Source: Thermoplasmata archaeon (lineage in GTDB: Archaea; Thermoplasmatota; Thermoplasmata; Lutacidiplasmatales; UBA184). From it: 12,175 nt of DNA. Positions 1-7,839 of this stretch are shown here, piece after piece. The notes beneath the pieces were generated by a model. That model did no database searches. It saw nothing but the letters and a program-made list of their open reading frames with translations, and was not told where the DNA came from. Position 1 is the stretch's first letter, and each line of letters begins with the position of its first letter. Position numbers and translations under genes: made by a program. The stretch is taken from contig JASHQY010000027.1 in NCBI GenBank assembly GCA_030038885.1, positions 1 through 12,175 of the forward strand, read 5' to 3'.

Positions 1-1251
1 GGACGCGGTCCCTCTCGGGGCGGACGGTGCGCGCGACCATGGGCGGGACGGCGGGCGCGCCGGCTCCTCGACGAACCGGGCGAGCCCCTCGGGGAGCTCG
101 CCGGCGAGGTCGCGCGGCACCTCGAACCCGAGGAGGTGCTCGATCCGCTGGAAGTCGTGGGCCTCGTCGCGGGAGATCAGCGAGATCGCGGCGCCGCGCC
201 GCTGCGCCCGGGCGGTCCGTCCGACCCGGTGGACGTAGGTCTCGGGCTCGTTCGGCACGTCGAAGTTCACGACGTCGCTGACGCCCTCGACGTCGACCCC
301 GCGGGCGGCGATGTCGGTCGCGACCATCACGCGGTAGCGGCCCTGGCGGAACCCCTCGAGGGCCCGGATCCGCTGCGCCTGGCTGCGGTTGCCGTGGATC
401 ACCGAGACCCCGATGCCGGCGTGCTCGAGCTGGCGCGCGATCCGGTCCGCGCGGTGCTTGGTCCGGACGAACACGAGGACGCTCGAGCGCTCCGGGCGGC
501 GCAGGAGCGCGACGAGCACGTCGGTCTTGCGCTCCGACGGGACCGCGATCGCATGGTGGGAGACCCCGACCGCCGCGACCGTCGGGGCGTCGGCCCGGAT
601 GATGTGCGGATCGTGGAGGAACTCGTGCGAGAGCCGCACGACCTCGGGCGGCATCGTCGCGGAGAACAGCATCGTCTGCCGGACCCGCGGGACGTGCGCG
701 AGCACGCGGCGGACGTCCGGAAGGAATCCCATGTCGAGCATCCGGTCGGCCTCGTCCAGGACGAGGACCTCGACCGAGCGGAAGTCGACGTAGCCGCGCT
801 CGAGATGGTCGAGCAGGCGGCCGGGCGTCGCGACGATGATCTCGGCCCCGCCGCGCAGCGCCCGCTCCTGCTCGATCATCCCGACCCCGCCGTAGACGGC
901 CGCCCCCCGCAGTCGCGTGTGCCGGCCGAGGCGGCGCAGGAAGCCCTCGGCCTGGAGCGCGAGCTCGCGGGTCGGCGTCAGCACGAGCGCGTAGATCCGG
1001 CCGCGCGGCCGGGTCAGGAGGCGTTCGAGGATCGGCAGGAGGAACGCGGCGGTCTTCCCGGTCCCGGTCTGGGCGGTCCCGATGAGGTCGCGTCCCTCGA
1101 CCGCGTGCGGGATCGTCCCCCGCTGGATCGGGGTGGGCTCGGAGTAGCCCATCTCCTGGACGCCGCGCCGCAGCGAGGCGTCGAGGGGAAGGTCGTCGAA
1201 GGTCGTCGCGGTTCCGCTCGTCGTTGGAGGACTCGTGGTGGGGTCGCTCAT
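1..1251 (-). CDS. DEAD-box RNA helicase (3' end outside window)
   Basis: ATP-dependent RNA helicase of the DEAD-box superfamily 2 (RhlE/DeaD-like core), expected to remodel RNA duplexes or RNPs in the cytoplasm. I translated 417 codons by hand from the ATG at 1251; the frame is open to base 1, so the stop lies outside. All family motifs are present: Q-motif Gln43 after GYSEPTPIQ, motif I AQTGTGKT (60-67), Ia PTRELALQ (93-100), Ib TPGR (142-145), II DEAD (166-169), III SAT (197-199), V ATDIAARGVD (311-320) and VI HRVGRTAR (341-348). Both RecA-like domains are therefore complete. The visible tail after about residue 392 is rich in Pro, Arg and Ser, like the basic RNA-binding tails of this family. 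The first 15 residues are Thr/Ser/Pro-rich. It is divergent from the Kelch-protein gene and shows no functional link to the rest of the window. The biochemical class is certain; the subfamily and RNA substrate are not. Confidence 0.96.
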   Translation of the reverse strand, partial: MSDPTTSPPTTSGTATTFDDLPLDASLRRGVQEMGYSEPTPIQRGTIPHAVEGRDLIGTAQTGTGKTAAFLLPILERLLTRPRGRIYALVLTPTRELALQAEGFLRRLGRHTRLRGAAVYGGVGMIEQERALRGGAEIIVATPGRLLDHLERGYVDFRSVEVLVLDEADRMLDMGFLPDVRRVLAHVPRVRQTMLFSATMPPEVVRLSHEFLHDPHIIRADAPTVAAVGVSHHAIAVPSERKTDVLVALLRRPERSSVLVFVRTKHRADRIARQLEHAGIGVSVIHGNRSQAQRIRALEGFRQGRYRVMVATDIAARGVDVEGVSDVVNFDVPNEPETYVHRVGRTARAQRRGAAISLISRDEAHDFQRIEHLLGFEVPRDLAGELPEGLARFVEEPARPPSRPWSRAPSAPRGTAS

Positions 1252-1314
1252 GTCGATCTCGGGCGCCCCAATCGGCCTGGGCAAACGGGGGGTTCCGGTC
1301 TCGATTCGGGCAGC

Positions 1315-1340
1315 GGAGCGTGGCTTATGAGCTTCGCTCC
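1315..1340 (-). promoter_or_regulatory. Candidate helicase promoter inside an inverted repeat
   Basis: GGAGCG (1315-1320) and CGCTCC (1335-1340) form a perfect 6-bp inverted repeat around a 14-nt centre. The centre reads CTCATAAGCC on the minus strand, the most TATA-like sequence upstream of the helicase. It lies about 76 nt from the ATG, so initiation about 26 nt downstream would leave a leader of about 50 nt. The arms could be an operator flanking the TATA element or an RNA/DNA hairpin. The TATA match is weak and 6-bp palindromes occur by chance in DNA this GC-rich. Confidence 0.25.
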
Positions 1341-1649
1341 TCCGTGCGGAACCGTCGCTCGGGAACCCACCGGGTCGGCGGGGAAGGCCGGGGGCGCCGG
1401 TTTCGGACGTGGGATCGGTCGCGCTCGAGGGTTTCGGGGTCGGCGCACCGATCGGACCGGCGGCCGGGCCCGCGCGCTCCCGCTCGGGGTCGTGTCGGCG
1501 GGGGAAACGTCCTCGGTGGGTCTCGGTCCGGCGCCGGCTTCGCTCCCACGCTGGGAGAGCGGGCGCCGTCCGATCCCCGGAACGAGGCACCCCCCATCAA
1601 GGTCATCCTCCCTATCGGTACTGGAGGAGGGTGGGCAGCGGGGCGGGAC

Positions 1650-1655
1650 GGAGGA
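1650..1655 (+). promoter_or_regulatory. Shine-Dalgarno site selecting the GTG start at 1664
   Basis: GGAGGA ends 8 nt before GTG 1664, a near-ideal distance. It supports this GTG over the upstream in-frame ATG at 1409, and the start puts the signal peptide at a normal position. A second purine-rich GGAGGAGG run at about 1623-1630 is too far away to serve this codon. Confidence 0.6.
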
Positions 1656-1663
1656 CGGTCGAA

Positions 1664-4378
1664 GTGAGCGCGGGATCTCGGGCCGGAGCCGGAGTCCGCC
1701 CGCCCGTCCCTCGCCGGGCCCATGCCCGGCGGAGGTACGCCGGGATCGCCCTGGTCCCGGTGGTGCTGCTCGCCGTGCTGCTCGGGGCGCCGGTGACCCC
1801 GATCGGCGCGCCGGTGGGGGCGGTGTCCTCTACGCCCCCGACCGCCCCGCTTCGAGGCGCGCTCTCGGCCGCGACCGGGGCCTCCCCCGAGGCGTCGGGA
1901 ATCCCTCTCTCCGACAGCATGGATTGGACGGTACTCAACCCCTCCCTTCCGGTCGGGCTCGCGGGGGCCGGCTTTGCGGTCCTCTCGAGCGCGGCGGAGG
2001 GCGTCCTCTTCGGGGGCGATGCGGCGAGCGGACTCAGCGGCCAGACGTACCGCTACAGCGAACCGGCGAACTCGTGGACCCTGGAGGCTCCCGCGAACTC
2101 CCCGTCGGCCCGCTCCGACTTCGGCTTCGCGACCGACGCGAGCGCCGATTCCGCGGTCCTCTTCGGCGGGCAGGTCGACCTCGCCACCGGTGCCGTGTCG
2201 AACGCGACCTGGACCTATGCGTTCGGCAGCGACTCGTGGACGAACGTCTCGGCGGCGGTCGCCCCCGCACCGCGCGAGGACCCCGGGTTCGCGGTCGGCG
2301 ACGGGATCGCACTCCTGTTCGGCGGGTGGGCCCCGAACGTCGCCGGGACCGGCGAGATCACGTACTCCGACACGTGGATGCTGAACCTCTCGACCGACGC
2401 GTGGACGGCCGTCGCGGGCGCGGGCGGTCCGGGCGCGCTCCACGGCGCCTCGATCCTCTGGCAGCCGACGCTCGGCGAGTTCCTCCTGTTCGGCGGATGC
2501 TACCCCTGCTCCTCGGCGATCTGGGCGTTCTCCCCGACCGCGCGGACCTGGACGAGCCTTGCCCCCTCGGGGGTGAGCCCGTCGCCCCGGATGAACGCGG
2601 TCTGGGTCGACGACCCGACCCAGGGCCTCGACCTCCTCTACGGGGGGACGAACGGGACCAGCGCCACCGACTCGACCCTCTACTTCGAGCCCGCCTCCGC
2701 CACCTGGACCGGCGCGGTCATCTCGGCGCCGCCCGCCGCCCGGTACGCGGCGGCGGCGGACTACTTCGCGGTCGCCGGGAACGCGACGCTGGTCCTCGCC
2801 GGCGGGACGGACGGCACCGGCGCGTTCTCGGACGTCTGGCGGCTCGCCGAGGTCGCGAACCTCTCGGTCGAGGTGACGAACGCGACCTCGGGCGCGGGGA
2901 TCGCGAACGCGAGCGTCGCGGTCAGCTCGGGCGGGGTGCTCACCACCAACCAGACCGGCTTCGCGAGCGCGACCGAGCTACCGGCCGAGGTCACGACCCT
3001 GACCGTCGCCCAGGCCGGGTACGCCACCGGCAACGAGACGTTCTGGATGCCGCCGGGCGCGACCTCCCAGATCGTCGTCCCCCTGACGCCGCTCGCTCCC
3101 GCGAGCGTGGACGTGATCGTCGACAACCAGACCGACTTCCCGGTCGGCGGGACCCGCGTGACGCTGTCGTACGACTCGCGCCTCTACCCCGGGTCACCCT
3201 GCACGACCGACGCGAGCGGCCTCTGCGCGTTCTCGAACGTGCCGTCGGCGACGTACCTCATCCAGGCGACGCACGCCGGCTACCACGGCGCGGGGGAGAC
3301 CGTCGACCTGCGGCCGGGGATCCTCACGGTCGTGAACCTCACGATCGTGCCGCTGTTCGCGCTCACGGTCCGGACGCTGGGCTCCGAGCCGAACGGCACC
3401 GACCTCGCGCTCGCGGGCGCCGAGGTCACGGTCGGCGGCACCGGGGTCGGGACGACCGGGACCGGTGGGTACTTCAACACGACGCTCGCGACGGTCGGCC
3501 TCGAGCACATCGGCGCGTCGGTCTATGCCTACTTCAACGCGTCCGCGCTCCTCAACGTGACCGAGACCGGCAGCGCGCTGGTCGTCCTCACGCTCGACGC
3601 CCGGCCGTATCCGACGATCTCGATCGAGGTCCTCGGCCAGCGGGGGAACAGCCCCGGCTTCCAGGTCCGCAACGCGTCGGTCCTGGTCCAGAACACGACG
3701 AGCCTCCCCACCGGCCCGTACGACCAGGTGTTCGTCACCGACGTCGAGGGGAGCGTCGAGTTCTCGCCGCCGGTGGGGAACTACTCGATCCGCGTCTCGG
3801 CGGCCGGGTTCCTGCCGAACGACTCAGTGCCGCTGCTCTCCGCCCCGCCGGGCGTCGCGATCGGACGCACGATCTACCTCCAGCTGATCGGGTTCTCGAA
3901 CCTCGAGATCCTCACGCTCAGCGCCGCCCGCGGCAATCCGCCGGTCGGCGGCGCGCAGTTCGCGCTCCGGTTCTCGGGGGTCAACCTCAGCACCGGGCTC
4001 CCGTTCCCGCCGAAGGCCGGCGGCTCGCTCTCGACCGGGTGGGCGAACTTCTCGGGGATCCCCCAGGGGACCACGATCTGGTCGGTCGTCGCGCCGGGGT
4101 ACCTTCCGGCGAACGGCACGTTCGCGATCGTCTACGGCAGCCCGTCGAACGACTTCACGGTCTACCTCGTCCCGATCCCGCCGCCGAGGTACACCGGCCT
4201 CGACATCCTCCCGGTCGCGCCGACCGCGGTGTGGTCGCTCGCCGTGCTGCCGATCGTCTGCCTCCTCGGGGCGCTCGTCTACCTCACGATGCTGCGGAAC
4301 CCCGCGTCCCGCGAGCGCGAGCTGCGGGACGCCGCGCGGGCGGCGCGCACCGCGCGCCCGCCGCCGCGCGCCGGATGA
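1664..4378 (+). CDS. Secreted membrane-anchored Kelch-repeat protein with Ig-like repeats
   Basis: Predicted cell-surface protein of 904 residues. An Arg-rich n-region (17-24) and hydrophobic core (about 26-47) form the signal peptide. Six Kelch blades follow, with GG turns at about 117-118, 168-169, 220-221, 277-278, 327-328 and 380-381 and matching Trp residues at about 138, 192, 247, 296, 348 and 392; this is a complete propeller. Five beta-sandwich repeats of CarboxypepD_reg type then occupy about 397-477, 480-563, 565-645, 651-742 and 745-838, most with a central TxxxGY/F or AGY/F motif. A C-terminal transmembrane helix (about 855-875) and a short basic tail end the protein, so the ectodomain should face outward. 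About twenty N-x-S/T sequons fit an archaeal glycoprotein. Cys279/Cys282 and Cys513/Cys521 could form disulfides. Such architectures usually act in binding or adhesion; no ligand can be read from the sequence, and I see no catalytic motif. The start rests on the Shine-Dalgarno site at 1650. Confidence 0.88.
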   Translation: MSAGSRAGAGVRPPVPRRAHARRRYAGIALVPVVLLAVLLGAPVTPIGAPVGAVSSTPPTAPLRGALSAATGASPEASGIPLSDSMDWTVLNPSLPVGLAGAGFAVLSSAAEGVLFGGDAASGLSGQTYRYSEPANSWTLEAPANSPSARSDFGFATDASADSAVLFGGQVDLATGAVSNATWTYAFGSDSWTNVSAAVAPAPREDPGFAVGDGIALLFGGWAPNVAGTGEITYSDTWMLNLSTDAWTAVAGAGGPGALHGASILWQPTLGEFLLFGGCYPCSSAIWAFSPTARTWTSLAPSGVSPSPRMNAVWVDDPTQGLDLLYGGTNGTSATDSTLYFEPASATWTGAVISAPPAARYAAAADYFAVAGNATLVLAGGTDGTGAFSDVWRLAEVANLSVEVTNATSGAGIANASVAVSSGGVLTTNQTGFASATELPAEVTTLTVAQAGYATGNETFWMPPGATSQIVVPLTPLAPASVDVIVDNQTDFPVGGTRVTLSYDSRLYPGSPCTTDASGLCAFSNVPSATYLIQATHAGYHGAGETVDLRPGILTVVNLTIVPLFALTVRTLGSEPNGTDLALAGAEVTVGGTGVGTTGTGGYFNTTLATVGLEHIGASVYAYFNASALLNVTETGSALVVLTLDARPYPTISIEVLGQRGNSPGFQVRNASVLVQNTTSLPTGPYDQVFVTDVEGSVEFSPPVGNYSIRVSAAGFLPNDSVPLLSAPPGVAIGRTIYLQLIGFSNLEILTLSAARGNPPVGGAQFALRFSGVNLSTGLPFPPKAGGSLSTGWANFSGIPQGTTIWSVVAPGYLPANGTFAIVYGSPSNDFTVYLVPIPPPRYTGLDILPVAPTAVWSLAVLPIVCLLGALVYLTMLRNPASRERELRDAARAARTARPPPRAG

Positions 4379-4386
4379 GGCCGCGC

Positions 4387-5436
4387 CTACGGGCCGGGGC
4401 TCGGTTCCGGAGCGGCCGTCCCCGCCGCGGCCTCCCCGGGGGTCGCCGGGGGAACGCCCGGGTCGATCTCCGCCCCGACCGTCGTCGGCACGGCCGGTCG
4501 GCGGCGCGGCCGCCGGGCCGTCGCGACCGCGAGCGGGCGCTCCGTGAAGCGGACGAAGGCCAGCACCGCGATCGCGATCCCGACCGTCAGGCCGAGCACC
4601 GCCCAGATCGACGCGAAGTACGCCGCGGCGAGGAACGCGGCCGCGGTGCCGGCGCCGTAGAAGATCGGCTCGAGCCCGGGCGGCCACGTGAGGAACGGCG
4701 ACTCCCCGGTCGAGCGGTCGCGGAGGACCTCGAGCTGGCCGGGGGTGAACCCGTACGCGGCGACCGCCTCCCGGGGGACGTCCGCCTCGCGGAACGCGCG
4801 GACCGCGACCGGCAGGGGGACGCGATCGCCGGTCTGGGGCCGGACCGCGACGAGCAGGAGGCCGCCGAGCGCGACCGCCGTGAGCGCGGCGTAGGCCGCG
4901 TCGAACGTCGCGTTGAGCGGCAGGGTCGGTGCGGCACCGCCGGGAACGAGGCCTCCGAAGACGGAGAACTGCTGGGACGCGAGCGCGAAGAAACGGCCGA
5001 CGAAGTGCTCGCTCGCCCCGTACCCCCCGAGCGTCGGGACCGGGGCGTCCGCGAGCAGGAGGAGCCCCCAGGTCACCGCGACGCCGAAGACGACCAGCCG
5101 CGCCCCGAGCGCCTCCTCGGCGCGCGCGACGTAGCCCGCGAAGAGCCACGGGACCCCGAAGAGCGCCCCCGCGACGATCTCGGGTCCCCACGGCCCGACG
5201 AGCGACGGGTCCGCCCACGCCCCGAACCCGACCGCGAGGAGGACCGCGAACGGCAGGACGCTCGCGAGCTCGAACGGAGCCGCGAGCTCGACCGACGTCG
5301 CGGCGATCGCGAGGCAGAGCGCTGCCGAGATCGCGATCGCGATCCCGCTGTCGCCCGGGAACTTCGTGAGCGCCTCGACGACGACCGCGACGAACGGGAG
5401 CGAGAGCGCGACGAACCCGATCGGACGCTCGATCAT
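4387..5436 (-). CDS. Polytopic membrane protein, last gene of the MoxR/DUF58 operon
   Basis: I do not recognise the family of this 349-residue protein. It has about eight hydrophobic segments (roughly 7-23, 32-48, 57-73, 86-104, 112-129, 178-197, 258-274 and 276-296). A hydrophilic loop of about 60 residues (198-257) holds a conserved-looking stretch AAYGFTPGQLEVLRD, and the Arg/Pro/Ala-rich tail (305-349) is probably disordered. Its ATG overlaps the TGA of the DUF58 gene by 4 bp (ATGA at 5433-5436), so translation is probably coupled and the products are likely partners. By analogy with MoxR/DUF58 loci, which often include a multi-spanning membrane protein, it may anchor the complex or be its effector; that is inference. 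It lacks the transglutaminase-like domain often found in such loci. Its stop codon lies 8 bp from the stop of the convergent Kelch gene. Confidence 0.85.
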   Translation of the reverse strand: MIERPIGFVALSLPFVAVVVEALTKFPGDSGIAIAISAALCLAIAATSVELAAPFELASVLPFAVLLAVGFGAWADPSLVGPWGPEIVAGALFGVPWLFAGYVARAEEALGARLVVFGVAVTWGLLLLADAPVPTLGGYGASEHFVGRFFALASQQFSVFGGLVPGGAAPTLPLNATFDAAYAALTAVALGGLLLVAVRPQTGDRVPLPVAVRAFREADVPREAVAAYGFTPGQLEVLRDRSTGESPFLTWPPGLEPIFYGAGTAAAFLAAAYFASIWAVLGLTVGIAIAVLAFVRFTERPLAVATARRPRRRPAVPTTVGAEIDPGVPPATPGEAAAGTAAPEPSPGP

Positions 5437-6767
5437 GCGACCCCCCGCCGGTCCCGCGCGTAGAGACGGATCAGCGCGTCGACCGCCCCGTCCCGCCCGA
5501 ACTGCGCGACCGAGGCCCCGGCGCTCCCGAGGGCGGTCGCGACCGCGTGCGTCCGCCGGACCGCCGGGGCGAGGATCGCCCGGAACGCCTCCTGCTGGGT
5601 CGGCGCGGGCAGCTCCGGGTACATGCCCTCGACGTCGGGCAGCAGCGCGTAGAGCCGGTGGCCGCCGGCGCGCAGGCCCCCCGCGATCTCGAGGAGCTTC
5701 GTCGGGTCGTCGCCGGGCAGGGAGAACGCGAGCAGGGTCGTCGCGCGCGAGAGCTGCGGCAGGAGGGTCCGCAGCGCGCCGGCGAGCGAGGACACTCGGG
5801 CGGTCGCCCGGGCGCCGGTGAGCGCGCGGAACGCCTCGAACTCGGGGCCCGCGCCCCGGCCGGGCGGGACCGACTGGACGACGGTGTCGGCGAACAGCAC
5901 GACGCCGCCCCGGCCGCCCTCATCGAACGCGACCCGGAGCGCGCGGGCGGCGGCCGCGACCGACGTCTCGAGCGCGCTCTCGTAGCCCGCGCCGATCGCC
6001 ATCTCCCGCCCGACGTCGACCAGCACGATCGTGTCCTGCTGGCTCTCGCGCTCGTACTCGCGCACGTAGAGCGTCCCCTGGCCCGAGCGGCTCCACGCGA
6101 CGTGGCGGAGCTCGTCGGTCGGCTGGTACGGGCGCAGTCCGCGGAAGTCCGAGCCGGCGCCCCGCGCCGACAGGGACGTCTGCCCGACGACCATGCTCGG
6201 CAGCCGGACCGGGTGCCCGACCTCGACCGAGGGAGGCTGGACGAGCGCCTCGATCGTCCACGGGTCGTCCATCGTCGCGCGCTTGAACGCGAGGCCGAGG
6301 GGGTCGTGCGCGACCACGATCGTCGGCCCGACCTCGAGGAGCCCCCGGAGGTCGGGGGAGACGACGTACGCGAGCGCGATCGTCGCCCGGGCGGGCCACC
6401 ACGAGACCAGGTGCTCGCTCCCCTCGAGGACCCGGAGCCGCTCGGAGTGCGGGTCGTGGACCTCGACGTAGAATCCGGTCGCGAGCCGCGAGGTCAGCCG
6501 GACCGACACGAGCCCGGCGCCGGCGACCTTGACGAGCGAGCTGCACTCGATGCGCGCGACCTCGAACGCTTCGGGAGCGAACCCGCGGGTCGCGACCACG
6601 AACGCGAGGAGCGACGCGAGGACGAGGCCGAGGAGGAACGCGGCGACGAGGAAGACGAGGATGTTCGACGAATAGAACGCGATGACGAGCACGACGAGCG
6701 CGCCGACCAGCGCGAACGCGCCGCGGGGCGTCAGCGTCAGTCGGGAGAGGGCCATCTTGGGGTCCAC
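5433..6767 (-). CDS. DUF58-domain protein (MoxR partner)
   Basis: Membrane-anchored DUF58 protein of 444 residues, in a family almost always encoded beside MoxR ATPases and thought to act with them in envelope-protein maturation. Two N-terminal transmembrane helices (about 17-37 and 38-60) precede a beta-rich domain with the usual late motif HDPLGL (154-159). The DUF58 signature spans 201-240: RGAGSDFRGLRPYQPTDELR, then VAWSRSG and LYVREYERE. A vWA-like fold follows from Ile247. Its MIDAS loop reads LVDVGREM (249-256) where DxSxS would be expected, so the first Asp (251) is kept but both serines are lost. The start shown is GTG 6767, with GAGG only 3 nt upstream. ATG 6755, four codons later and preceded by GGTG at 9 nt, is equally plausible and gives MALSRLTLTPRG. 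It starts 13 bp after the moxR stop and overlaps the next gene by 4 bp. Confidence 0.93.
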   Translation of the reverse strand: MDPKMALSRLTLTPRGAFALVGALVVLVIAFYSSNILVFLVAAFLLGLVLASLLAFVVATRGFAPEAFEVARIECSSLVKVAGAGLVSVRLTSRLATGFYVEVHDPHSERLRVLEGSEHLVSWWPARATIALAYVVSPDLRGLLEVGPTIVVAHDPLGLAFKRATMDDPWTIEALVQPPSVEVGHPVRLPSMVVGQTSLSARGAGSDFRGLRPYQPTDELRHVAWSRSGQGTLYVREYERESQQDTIVLVDVGREMAIGAGYESALETSVAAAARALRVAFDEGGRGGVVLFADTVVQSVPPGRGAGPEFEAFRALTGARATARVSSLAGALRTLLPQLSRATTLLAFSLPGDDPTKLLEIAGGLRAGGHRLYALLPDVEGMYPELPAPTQQEAFRAILAPAVRRTHAVATALGSAGASVAQFGRDGAVDALIRLYARDRRGVA

Positions 6768-6780
6768 CGTCCTCGGCCGG

Positions 6781-7839
6781 TCAGCGGGGCACGTCGATCG
6801 CGTCGAGCTCCTGCGCGAGGAGGGTGATCACCGGACCGACCGCGCTCGTCACGCCGCCGGCGGCCCCGGTCCGGCTGATGACCTCGGGCCGGACGATCAC
6901 CCGGTGGTTGAACACGGCGAACGCGAGCCGGCGGACGTCGTCGGGGATCACGTACGACCGCCCGTCGAGGAGCGCCGCGGCCTTGATCGCCATCAGGAAC
7001 TGCACCGCCGCGCGCGGGGACGCCCCGAGCAGGAACCCCTTGTCGGCGCGCGTCTGGCGCACGACGCTCGCGAGGTAACGGTACAGGTCCTCGTGGACGA
7101 AGACGTCGCGGTGGAGGGTCCGGAGCCGGTCGAGGTCGGCGGGCGAGAGGACCGCGCGGACGGCCTCCGCGTCGGCCACCGGCGTTCGGGTCCGGAGGAT
7201 CTCGAGCTCGTGCTCCGCGCTCGGGTAGTCGAGGATCCAGCGGAAGAGGAACCGGTCGAGCTCGGCCTCGGGCAGCGGGTACGTCCCCTCGTGCTCGAGC
7301 GGGTTCTGCGTCGCGATCACGAGGAACGGCACCGGGAGGGGGTGGCTGACCCCGTCGAGCGTCACCTGGCGCTCCTGCATCGCCTCGAGCAGCGCGGACT
7401 GCACCTTCGGCGGGGCGCGGTTGATCTCGTCCGCGAGGACGACGTTCGCGAAGATCGGCCCGGGACGGAACTCGAACTCCTGGTCCCGCGGCCGGAGGAT
7501 CGTCGCGCCGAGGATGTCGGACGGCAGCATGTCCGGCGTGAACTGGATCCGTCGGTAGCTCAGCTGGAGCGTCTGCGCGAACGTGCGCACGAGCTGGGTC
7601 TTCGCGAGGCCCGGCACGCCTTCCAGGAGGATGTGGCCCTCGGCGACCAGCGCGATCGACAGCGCCCGCACGACCTCCTCGTACCCCACGATCTGCCGGC
7701 CGATCGCGTCGGTGACCCGGCGCAGCATCTCGACGGGCCCGTCGGGCGGAGTCGGGGTCGGCGCGGCCGGGGCGGGCCCCCGGGGGGAGGCGGTCGCGGG
7801 CGCAGCTCCCGGCGGAGCGGTCGGAGATCCCGCGCTCAT
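6781..7839 (-). CDS. MoxR-family AAA+ ATPase
   Basis: MoxR-type AAA+ ATPase of 352 residues; these act as chaperones that assemble or activate partner proteins, usually vWA/DUF58 proteins, at the cytoplasmic face of the membrane. A Pro/Ala-rich, probably disordered leader (1-34) precedes the core. The motifs are complete: Walker A GVPGLAKT (74-81), Walker B VVLADE (133-138) followed by INRAPPKVQSALLEAMQE, sensor 1 ATQNP (176-180), EAELDRF (191-197) with the likely arginine finger, and sensor 2 GASPRA (272-277). The C-terminal helical lid contains IPDDVRRLA and HRVIVRPE. ATG 7839 overlaps the upstream TGA (ATGA) and has GGAG 5 nt before it. The open frame continues upstream to 8382, but that extension reads through the overlapping gene and is not used. 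The ATPase looks intact. Confidence 0.97.
   Translation of the reverse strand: MSAGSPTAPPGAAPATASPRGPAPAAPTPTPPDGPVEMLRRVTDAIGRQIVGYEEVVRALSIALVAEGHILLEGVPGLAKTQLVRTFAQTLQLSYRRIQFTPDMLPSDILGATILRPRDQEFEFRPGPIFANVVLADEINRAPPKVQSALLEAMQERQVTLDGVSHPLPVPFLVIATQNPLEHEGTYPLPEAELDRFLFRWILDYPSAEHELEILRTRTPVADAEAVRAVLSPADLDRLRTLHRDVFVHEDLYRYLASVVRQTRADKGFLLGASPRAAVQFLMAIKAAALLDGRSYVIPDDVRRLAFAVFNHRVIVRPEVISRTGAAGGVTSAVGPVITLLAQELDAIDVPR

Larger units (their letters stand above)
1252..1663. other. Intergenic spacer with no supported gene
   Basis: This is the 412-bp gap between two divergent genes. The frame of the downstream Kelch protein stays open back to 1409, but that extension is Arg/Gly/Pro low-complexity sequence placed before an otherwise good signal peptide, so I treat it as non-coding. 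I see no tRNA cloverleaf, CRISPR repeat or transposon end. Apart from the inverted repeat at 1315-1340, the decamer GCTTCGCTCC occurs twice (1331-1340 and 1537-1546), and the least GC-rich part is about 1596-1622. The spacer probably holds both promoters, but I found no convincing TATA box for the plus-strand gene. Confidence 0.6.

Noticed and set aside
1280..1345. Possible tRNA-like segment (a TTCGA-like arm string and a CAT-containing loop)
   Set aside because: I could not fold an acceptor stem or a full cloverleaf in either orientation; only the simple inverted repeat stands.
1409..1663. N-terminal extension of the Kelch protein from ATG 1409
   Set aside because: The 85 extra residues are low-complexity, basic and would bury the signal peptide. 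GTG 1664 has a well-placed GGAGGA and gives a normal signal peptide.
136..5463. A 1775-codon open frame on the plus strand running across the helicase, the spacer, the Kelch gene and part of the membrane-protein gene
   Set aside because: The translation is Arg/Asp/Gly/Pro-rich with no recognisable domain and crosses three well-supported genes. It is the expected shadow of codons with G/C in the third position.
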